Positions 44,371-50,671 of a stretch of DNA of 50,671 nucleotides are shown one piece after another. The stretch spans positions 1-50,671 of the forward strand of contig JAMDEN010000027.1 of assembly GCA_023487035.1 (NCBI GenBank), given 5' to 3'. The DNA is from Actinomycetota bacterium. GTDB lineage: Bacteria; Actinomycetota; Humimicrobiia; Humimicrobiales; Humimicrobiaceae. Numbering within the stretch: position 1 is the stretch's first letter; every line of letters starts with the position of its first letter. A model generated the notes under the pieces. The model had not been told where the DNA came from. It made no database searches and worked only from the letters and a program-made list of their open reading frames with translations. The position numbers were made by a program, and so were the translations under genes.

Positions 44371-46674
44371 CTAATTCTTGCTGTTGTAAATAATACGGCG
44401 GCATTTTAAACATTTTTCTTTGTTAACATTGAATTTATTAGAATAAATAAAAATATCCATATCATCTCCCTTAAGTAGCGTTATAGAAATTTCTTTTTTT
44501 GATATTGATATAGAAAGCAACCTTTCTCTAAAAATAACTCTCACTTTTAATAATTTCCACTCAGGTGGCAGATAAGGTGAGATTTGTATCTTATCGTCCT
44601 TGACTTTTAATCCTATAAATCCTTCCAGGATTGATAAACATGTACCGCCCATTGAAGTAATATGCAAACCATGTTCCGTATTATTATTTATATCCTCTAA
44701 ATCATATAGTGCAGATTTTTTAAACAATTCAAAAGCCTTATCGTATAAACCTATATGAGAAGCTAATATTGAATATATGGATGGAGATAATGATGATTCA
44801 TGCAATGTTCTTAATTCATAAAAAATAAAATTTTCTTTTTTCTCATTTAAAGTAAAATGGTCACTTAATAAATACAGACCAAGAATTACATCTGCTTGTT
44901 TAATTAAGCTCACCCTATTAATCCTATCCCAGGACCAGTGCTGTACAACAGGCAATTGGTCATGTGGAACATCATATATTGTTAACTGTTCTTTTTCAAA
45001 AAAACCATCAAATTGTACGAAAATATCACCTTTTCTGTTAAGAAATATTTTTTCTGAAATTTCCTGCCACTTTTTAAACTCTTCCTTTTTGAAATTATAT
45101 TTTTTACAAATTTCATTAAATTTTTCTTCATTTTTATTTTTCAGCCAGGCAGATTGCTTATAGGCATAATTTAAAACCCATTTTGCCATTAAATTTGTAT
45201 ACCAATTATTATCAACATTATTATGAAATTCATCAGGCCCAGTTACTCCTAATATTGTATATACCTTATTTTCAGAATTATAAATAACCCTGTCAGCCCA
45301 GAATCTTGCTATATTTGCTATGACCTCAAAGCCAAAATCAACCATATAATTTGTATCACCTGTTGCTATTATGTAATTATAAATAGCAAATGCCATCGCG
45401 CTATTTCTATGGATCTCCATTAATGTTATTTCCCACTCTGCATGACCTTCATTTCCATCTAAAGTTATCATTGGATATAGTGCACCTTTAAGCCCTAATA
45501 GTTTTGCATTGTTTATAGCTTGTGGTAAAAAGTTGAATCTGTATAATAAAAGATTTTTAGCAATCTGCGAATCTAAATATAGAAAATAAGGTAGGCAATA
45601 AATTTCTGTATCCCAATAGGTAGAACCATTATACATTTCTCCAGTAAAACCTTTTGGACTAATATTAAGAGATTTATCTTCTCCTGTATAAGTTGAATTC
45701 AACATAAATAAATTAAATCTTATTGCCTGCTGTGAATAAACATCTCCATCAATTTTTATATCAATTTTCTTCCAAATTTTTTTCCACTTTTTTTCAGAAG
45801 CCAGCAATAAATAATCGAAATCATATTTTGAATTATTGGCAATATCTGATTTTGATAATTTTAAAATTTCATTTTTTTCAATATTTCTTGAATTAAAACT
45901 TGATACAAATTTTTCAATTTTAAGTGCTGTCCTCTTAGGTAAATTTATGATATATTTTTGACCTATATATTTACCTTTTTTAACTGATATATATTCAGAA
46001 TTTAAAGGTTTATTATCTAAAGATATTTTTACTCTCATTGTTGAAGCTATATGAAAATCAGTACTTTTAGTTTTAACAACCAGAGATTCCTCATCCTTAT
46101 AAACCTCTTTCCAGAAACAATCAGTTTTTTCTCCTGAGTCTGAATTAGTGACATTACCATCAATATAAGGTTCAAATTCTACTATTGCAGAACGGTCAAT
46201 AGGTACAATACTATATGAGATAGCCAGCAAATTCTTGTTATGCATTGATAAAAATCGCTTAACAATTATATCTGATTGCATTCCGTCTTTATCAATAAAT
46301 ATAAAAGATCTTTTCAGCAAACCATTTTTCATATTTAAAATTCTTTTAAAATTTTTAAAACTATTTTTAAATAAATCTAATTTTGAGCCATTAATTTTTA
46401 TTTTTATTCCAATTATATCCGGAGAGTTAATTACCTTGTTATTTTTTAAAGGATATCCGATTTTATACCAGCCATATTGTGCTTTATCAGGATAATATAC
46501 TCCAGCATGAAAAAAGGATCTTAAAGTTTTACCACCATATCCTTCTTCAAAATTACCTCTTCCACCCATATATCCATTTGCAAGGCTGAAAATACTCTCC
46601 GAAAATAAAGAATTTTCATCATCAAAGCATTCTTGTACAATTGTCCACTCATCTCCACTTAAAATTCTTCTCAA
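44371..46674 (-). CDS. Glycoside hydrolase family 65 disaccharide phosphorylase
   Basis: A 767-residue GH65 enzyme, cleaving an alpha-glucoside (maltose, trehalose, kojibiose or nigerose) with phosphate to give beta-glucose 1-phosphate and a sugar. N-terminal segments ESIFSLANGYMGGRGN and FFHAGVYY, the barrel entry STYWDTEIYCLPY, and the general acid Glu482 in GVTGPDEFHN mark the family. Length is typical. It starts with TTG inside the stop of the beta-phosphoglucomutase gene (TTGA), with GGGAGG 6 bases upstream, so the two are translationally coupled. The pairing with that mutase fixes beta-glucose 1-phosphate as the product. The exact disaccharide is open. Confidence 0.92.
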   Translation of the reverse strand: MRRILSGDEWTIVQECFDDENSLFSESIFSLANGYMGGRGNFEEGYGGKTLRSFFHAGVYYPDKAQYGWYKIGYPLKNNKVINSPDIIGIKIKINGSKLDLFKNSFKNFKRILNMKNGLLKRSFIFIDKDGMQSDIIVKRFLSMHNKNLLAISYSIVPIDRSAIVEFEPYIDGNVTNSDSGEKTDCFWKEVYKDEESLVVKTKSTDFHIASTMRVKISLDNKPLNSEYISVKKGKYIGQKYIINLPKRTALKIEKFVSSFNSRNIEKNEILKLSKSDIANNSKYDFDYLLLASEKKWKKIWKKIDIKIDGDVYSQQAIRFNLFMLNSTYTGEDKSLNISPKGFTGEMYNGSTYWDTEIYCLPYFLYLDSQIAKNLLLYRFNFLPQAINNAKLLGLKGALYPMITLDGNEGHAEWEITLMEIHRNSAMAFAIYNYIIATGDTNYMVDFGFEVIANIARFWADRVIYNSENKVYTILGVTGPDEFHNNVDNNWYTNLMAKWVLNYAYKQSAWLKNKNEEKFNEICKKYNFKKEEFKKWQEISEKIFLNRKGDIFVQFDGFFEKEQLTIYDVPHDQLPVVQHWSWDRINRVSLIKQADVILGLYLLSDHFTLNEKKENFIFYELRTLHESSLSPSIYSILASHIGLYDKAFELFKKSALYDLEDINNNTEHGLHITSMGGTCLSILEGFIGLKVKDDKIQISPYLPPEWKLLKVRVIFRERLLSISISKKEISITLLKGDDMDIFIYSNKFNVNKEKCLKCRRIIYNSKN

Positions 46675-47333
46675 ATAAAACCTCCCATTGCCTGAATTTC
46701 CTCTAAGTTAAATTCTTTTAAATCTTTAATACAAATATTGGCCATATACAACACTTCTTTTTTACCAATACCTATTGAAAACATCCCGCAACTGTTTATA
46801 GCAATAATACCTGCAACCGAATCCTCAATCCCTATACAATTGCAAGGCTTTATTCCAATTCCTTCTGCAGCTCTAATAAATATCTCAGAATCAGGTTTAC
46901 CTTCCTTTATTTCTTTTGGATTTACAATAAAATCAAAATAATTTTCAATATTCAAAAGTTTCATTACTAAATTTGCATTACTGCTTGCAGATGCCAAAAC
47001 AATCTTAATATCTTTTTCTTTCAACAGATTAAAACATTCAAGAACACCTGGAAGTAAATTTGCATCTGTAATTGCTTTAACATAATTAAGATAATAATTG
47101 TTTTTTTTATCAGCAAGCATGCTTATTTCCAGGTCTGAACACTTGCATTTGCCAAATTGTAATATTAAATCAAGAGATTTCATTCTACTGATACCTTTTA
47201 ACTTCTCATTAAACTCTTTTGGCAATTTTATACCAATTTCTTTTGCCAGTTCTTCCCATGCCTTAAAATGCATAGAAGAAGTATCAGTAATTACTCCATC
47301 CAGATCAAATATCGCTGCCTCTAATACTCTCAT
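46671..47333 (-). CDS. pgmB: Beta-phosphoglucomutase
   Basis: A 220-residue HAD-superfamily enzyme that converts beta-glucose 1-phosphate to glucose 6-phosphate. The nucleophile Asp10 and acid Asp12 are in IFDLDGVITDT; motif II is VLASASS; Lys and acidic residues follow in KEGKPDSEIF and CIGIEDSVAG. Its stop overlaps the TTG of the GH65 gene, a tight link between phosphorolysis and entry into glycolysis. Confidence 0.94.
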   Translation of the reverse strand: MRVLEAAIFDLDGVITDTSSMHFKAWEELAKEIGIKLPKEFNEKLKGISRMKSLDLILQFGKCKCSDLEISMLADKKNNYYLNYVKAITDANLLPGVLECFNLLKEKDIKIVLASASSNANLVMKLLNIENYFDFIVNPKEIKEGKPDSEIFIRAAEGIGIKPCNCIGIEDSVAGIIAINSCGMFSIGIGKKEVLYMANICIKDLKEFNLEEIQAMGGFI

Positions 47334-47359
47334 TTAATTTAAAAAAGTCATTTTATTTT

Positions 47360-48769
47360 TTATCTTCCAAATGTCTGTACAGGTTTTAAAACATAACTGG
47401 TATATCTGGTTATATTTTTCAAAATCAATCTATTACTTAAAACTTCAAAATATTTTTCTGAAAGAATATCAACCCATATCTTATTAGCGTTTAATTTATT
47501 GGGCAAAGGGATCTCCAAATCCGGTTGTCTTTCTCCTGCATTGATGACAACAATTATGTTGTCTGAGGAATCACTTCTTAAATATGAATAGAATCTGTTA
47601 AAAACCAGCAAGGTTACAAATTCACCGGTTCTTAATGAAGAATGATTTAATCTTAAATCAATCAGCTTCTTATAGGTATTGTTTATTTTTTTATTCCAAA
47701 GTGATTCATCCCATATCATAGTCCTCCTGCAGTCCGGGTCATTGCCACCCTCCATTCCAATTTCATCACCATAGTAAATCATCGGCACACCAATATACGT
47801 CATTAAAAAAGTTATAGCTAAAATTACCCTGCTAACATCATTATTTGCTAAAGTTAATATTCTGGGAGTATCATGACTGCTAAGAAGATTTAACATAAAA
47901 TAAATTTTTTGACCCATTATTTTTGAAAGATATTTTAATTCATAATCAAAATCTTCTGCATCTAGAGAATCTCTAATGCAAAAATCAATTATCAAATCTC
48001 TTAATTTATAATTCATTACTCCGTCAAATGTATCACTATGAATCCAAAATTCAGGGTCTCGCCAAATTTCTCCTACCAGATACGATTCAGGATTAATTAT
48101 TTTTACTAATTCTCTAAAATTTTTCCAGAAATCAAAACTTATCTTCCAGGGAACATCCAGTCTCCAACCATCTATTTTTGCATTTTTAGTCCAATAACTA
48201 ACTGCCTCAAATATATACTTTCTTGTCTCCTGGTTATTAACATTTAACTTAGGAAGATATTCACATCCCCCAGCTGTCTGATAGTTAACAGGGTCTTTGA
48301 TAATCTTGTCTCCTAATATAAAAAACCAATCATAATATTTTGATTTTTTACCTTTTTCCAAAACATCTTTAAAAGCCCAGAAACCATCACCACAATGATT
48401 AAAAACACCATCCAGAATTACCTTTATATGAAGGTTATGAGCTTTATTAACAAGTTCTATTAATTCTGACTCACTGCCGAATGCAGGATCTATAGAAAAA
48501 TAATCCCAGGTATCATATTTATGATTTGTGCCAGCCTTAAAAACAGGATTCAAATAAATTGCATTAATTCCCGTTTCTTTAAGATATAGTAATTTTTTCT
48601 TTATCCCTTCCAAATCACCGCCAAAGAAATTATTCCTCGTTGGTAAACTTTCCCATTGAGCAACACCGGGCGGATCATTTTTCAAATTACCATTATAAAA
48701 TCTATCCGGAAAAATTTGATAAAATATAGCATCTTTAACCCAATTAAGTTCTATGTAATTTTTACTCAT
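47360..48769 (-). CDS. GH13 alpha-amylase-family enzyme (neopullulanase/cyclomaltodextrinase-like)
   Basis: A GH13 enzyme hydrolysing alpha-glucans or maltooligosaccharides. From ATG 48769 it has 469 residues; a TTG three codons earlier is alternative. The four conserved regions are visible: DGVFNH, GWRLDVP with nucleophile Asp205, VGEIW with acid/base Glu234, and SSHDTPR with Asp300. There is no signal peptide, so it acts in the cytoplasm on imported oligosaccharides, feeding the GH65 phosphorylase. Region KYDTWDYFSIDPAFG is typical of the cyclomaltodextrinase/neopullulanase subfamily, though the usual N-terminal domain is missing. Confidence 0.92.
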   Translation of the reverse strand: MSKNYIELNWVKDAIFYQIFPDRFYNGNLKNDPPGVAQWESLPTRNNFFGGDLEGIKKKLLYLKETGINAIYLNPVFKAGTNHKYDTWDYFSIDPAFGSESELIELVNKAHNLHIKVILDGVFNHCGDGFWAFKDVLEKGKKSKYYDWFFILGDKIIKDPVNYQTAGGCEYLPKLNVNNQETRKYIFEAVSYWTKNAKIDGWRLDVPWKISFDFWKNFRELVKIINPESYLVGEIWRDPEFWIHSDTFDGVMNYKLRDLIIDFCIRDSLDAEDFDYELKYLSKIMGQKIYFMLNLLSSHDTPRILTLANNDVSRVILAITFLMTYIGVPMIYYGDEIGMEGGNDPDCRRTMIWDESLWNKKINNTYKKLIDLRLNHSSLRTGEFVTLLVFNRFYSYLRSDSSDNIIVVINAGERQPDLEIPLPNKLNANKIWVDILSEKYFEVLSNRLILKNITRYTSYVLKPVQTFGR

Positions 48770-48807
48770 TATAATCAAAGATCTCCTGTTTATATTTTTA
48801 TTTCAAA

Positions 48808-49647
48808 CTATTGTTTTAAACCACCAATTGTAAGACCACTTTTTAGATATCTTCTTCCAATAATAAATAAAATAAGCATCGGTATCGCATATATTAGAGC
48901 CATAGCTGAAAAGTGATTCCATGGTGTCTCCCATCTACCCTGAAGTGTCACTAATCCAACAGGCATTGTGAATTTATCAGAATTTAACAATATTCCTGCC
49001 AAAACCCATTCACTCCATACAATTATCGAAATAAAAATCAATGCTGTATAAATTCCAGGTTTTGCAAGAGGTAATATTACCAACCTCCATATCTGATTAA
49101 AACTTGCTCCATCAATTAATGCAGCTTCATCAAAATCCTTTGGGATTGTATCAATAAATGTCTTTAAATACCATGTAATATAAGGAATTAAAGAAGCAGT
49201 ATAAACTAATGCTAAGATAACCAGTGAATTTATTAATTTTAGTCTTACCAATATTGTATAAAGTGGTATCAGTGCTACAATTCCCATACCACTCATGAAC
49301 TGGGATAATATAAAATAGCTATTAAGGAGTAACCCTTTCCCTAAAAAATTAAACCTTGAAAAAGCATAAGCCGCAGGAATAGTAATAAACAAAGTAACTA
49401 TAACTGTAATAATATATACTATTAAACTGTTTTTTAACCATATAAAAAAATCAGACTCTAAAAATACCCACTTAAATGATTCAATATTCGCATTCTTTGG
49501 TATAAAGCTTATGTCTGTAGTAAATAAAGTACTGTATGGCCTAAAAGCACTAGATATTACCCACATTAGGGGAAAAATTAGAAGTAGTGTAATTATAATA
49601 ACTAATAAAGTTAAAAAAAATATTGAAATGGTTTTTCTAATATTAAT
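48808..49647 (-). CDS. ABC sugar permease, MalG type, probable AUU start
   Basis: A six-helix inner-membrane permease. The EAA loop DEAALIDGASFNQIW, then LVILPLAKPG, contacts the MalK-type ATPase. From the first ATG (49566) the first helix would be cut in half. The frame stays open upstream with no ATG, GTG or TTG. An ATT codon at 49645-49647 lies 8 bases after GAGGAG and gives a complete first helix (ISIFFLTLLVIIITLLLIF) and 279 residues, the family length. I therefore place the start there. It begins 2 bases after the stop of the partner permease. Confidence 0.82.
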   Translation of the reverse strand: MNIRKTISIFFLTLLVIIITLLLIFPLMWVISSAFRPYSTLFTTDISFIPKNANIESFKWVFLESDFFIWLKNSLIVYIITVIVTLFITIPAAYAFSRFNFLGKGLLLNSYFILSQFMSGMGIVALIPLYTILVRLKLINSLVILALVYTASLIPYITWYLKTFIDTIPKDFDEAALIDGASFNQIWRLVILPLAKPGIYTALIFISIIVWSEWVLAGILLNSDKFTMPVGLVTLQGRWETPWNHFSAMALIYAIPMLILFIIGRRYLKSGLTIGGLKQ

Positions 49648-49649
49648 TT

Positions 49650-50543
49650 TTAATTCTCCTCATTCACTTTTGTTATTTTTGCGTATAAAAATACTAATAA
49701 TGATAGAATAAAAAATACCAATACCATAAATGCTGCAGCATACCCATATCTACCCTGACTAAAAGCTTCCTGATAACCATAAATCATCAGAAATTCATTA
49801 ATCCTTGCAGGTCCACCTTTATTTAATAAAAATGGAACACCAAATATCATATAAGAAGCCATGATTTGTATTAATGTAACCCATATCAGAGATTTTTTTA
49901 GCATCGGTAATGTAATAAATTTAAAACTATTCCATTCATTAGCACCATCCATTTTAGCTGATTCGTATAACTTATCAGGGATACTTTGCATTGCAGACAA
50001 GATAACAGACATTACAAATGGGTAAGTTAACCAAACCTCTACGATATTATAAGTTAAAAACGAAGTCCAAACTCCATTAAGCCAATTAACTGCTGGTAAA
50101 CCCACTTTTTGTAGTATTTGGTTAATAATACCAAAATCAACATTCAGCATTCCTCTCCAAACCATAACAGATAGAAACCAGGGGAGTGCCCACGGAATTA
50201 ATATAACTGGATATAATATTTGTTTTAGTTTTACCAACTTCAAATTAAAAAAAGCTGATAATATCAATGCAAAAATAATTTTTAGCGGAACGCTTGTTAA
50301 TATAAATAAAAATGTTTTTAATAAGGGCAGGAAAAATTTTGCTTCAAAGATTAATTCTTTGTAATTTTTTAATCCTATAAATTCAGGTCCTTTTATAAGA
50401 TTAAAAAAGCTAGCATCAGTTAACGAAAGTTTAACCGAATAAATAATGGGATATAAAAAAAACAAACTGAAAAATAAAATTCCAGGCAATATTAATAATA
50501 GGCCTCTTCTGGAATCCCAGATTGTTCTTTTCTTTGTAAGCAT
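49650..50543 (-). CDS. ABC sugar permease, MalF type
   Basis: A 297-residue permease with six predicted membrane segments. The N-terminal LLLILPGILFFSLFFLYP helix is family-typical, as is the EAA loop (YESAKMDGANEWNSF, then ITLPMLK). It has the short form common in oligosaccharide importers, without the large periplasmic loop of E. coli MalF. Together with the MalG-type permease and the binding protein ahead of it, it imports the oligosaccharides degraded by the downstream enzymes. No ATPase gene is present, so a shared MalK-like ATPase is likely. Confidence 0.92.
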   Translation of the reverse strand: MLTKKRTIWDSRRGLLLILPGILFFSLFFLYPIIYSVKLSLTDASFFNLIKGPEFIGLKNYKELIFEAKFFLPLLKTFLFILTSVPLKIIFALILSAFFNLKLVKLKQILYPVILIPWALPWFLSVMVWRGMLNVDFGIINQILQKVGLPAVNWLNGVWTSFLTYNIVEVWLTYPFVMSVILSAMQSIPDKLYESAKMDGANEWNSFKFITLPMLKKSLIWVTLIQIMASYMIFGVPFLLNKGGPARINEFLMIYGYQEAFSQGRYGYAAAFMVLVFFILSLLVFLYAKITKVNEEN

Positions 50544-50572
50544 CTTTCCTGCCCTAAAATCAATAATATTTA

Positions 50573-50671
50573 TTACTTTTTTAACTTATTAATTTTTTGC
50601 TGTATCTCAGCCTGTGCATCGTCTAAAGCTGTACTTGTATCTTTTACACCGGACCATATAGCATTTAATGC
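50573..50671 (-). CDS. Sugar-binding protein of the same importer, C-terminal 32 codons only
   Basis: The frame is open from the window edge to TAA at 50575-50573. The last residues (such as ALNAIWSGVKDT, then an amphipathic AEIQQKINKLKK) look like the C-terminal helix of MalE-type extracellular solute-binding proteins. Position directly before malF-type genes fits. The rest lies outside the window. Confidence 0.7.
   Translation of the reverse strand, partial: ALNAIWSGVKDTSTALDDAQAEIQQKINKLKK

Noticed and set aside
1-50671. tRNA or rRNA genes
   Set aside because: No GC-rich cloverleaf-like segments with a GTTCRA-type loop were seen, and no rRNA-like stretch is present.

Overview
The window is very AT-rich (by eye about 70-75% A+T, with intergenic stretches almost entirely A/T). 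It looks bacterial and anaerobic. Signs of this are a ferredoxin-fused EtfA beside EtfB and an acyl-CoA dehydrogenase, a corrinoid protein with a uroporphyrinogen-decarboxylase-type methyltransferase, an Fe-S uracil-DNA glycosylase, and lipoproteins with a lipobox and a Thr/Ala-rich linker. The combination would fit a low-GC anaerobic lineage such as Atribacterota (JS1), Clostridia-like Firmicutes or Thermotogota-like bacteria. No rRNA or other taxonomic marker is present, so this is inference only.

Layout. (1) 1-9177: a plus-strand sugar/sugar-acid catabolic cluster with the end of an ABC ATPase, an SDR dehydrogenase, an L-fucose-isomerase-fold protein, an aldehyde dehydrogenase, two D-2-hydroxyacid dehydrogenases and two DapA/KDG-type aldolases. 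The second aldolase has an unusual C-terminal tail. A strong hairpin closes the cluster. (2) 9463-20120: an L-rhamnose-type regulon with a sugar-binding lipoprotein, a two-domain ABC ATPase, two permeases, rhamnulokinase, a TIM-barrel isomerase-like protein, a URO-D-like methyltransferase, a corrinoid protein and L-rhamnose mutarotase. Similar operator-like palindromes precede both transcription units. (3) 20475-23985: acyl-CoA dehydrogenase, EtfB and ferredoxin-EtfA. (4) 24146-25500: a DoxX-like membrane protein with an Rrf2-type operator-like palindrome upstream, then an Fe-S-type Rrf2 regulator. (5) 25718-31667: a lipoprotein, a uracil-DNA glycosylase, the t6A tRNA-modification genes tsaE, tsaB and tsaD, and an MFS transporter. 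TsaB and the transporter carry Asn/Asp-rich inserts. (6) 31945-35695: a DUF4432 aldose-epimerase-like protein and two HD-GYP-type signalling proteins.

(7) 35883-43500: a nested mobile region. An IS21-family element (istA, istB) has its istB split inside the P-loop by a recombinase-in-trio (RIT) element with three overlapping tyrosine recombinases on the minus strand. That RIT element carries an IS256-family element with a 9-bp target duplication and a transposase broken by three frameshifts. The RIT ends can be read to the base: 37-bp perfect inverted repeats, a 32-bp perfect palindrome at one end, and a 6-bp duplicated CGGTAA whose removal restores istB. (8) 43679-44361: a VapBC-type toxin-antitoxin pair. 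(9) 44371-50671, minus strand: an oligosaccharide operon with the end of a binding protein, MalF- and MalG-type permeases, a GH13 amylase-like enzyme, beta-phosphoglucomutase and a GH65 disaccharide phosphorylase.

Most distinctive points: the RIT-in-IS21 nest with its unusual right end; a corrinoid methyl-transfer pair embedded in a rhamnose operon; a DapA-family aldolase with a four-Cys motif and a terminal amphipathic helix resembling a microcompartment encapsulation peptide; a dispersed ~111-bp inverted-repeat element present twice; and a MalG-type gene whose only well-placed start is AUU.
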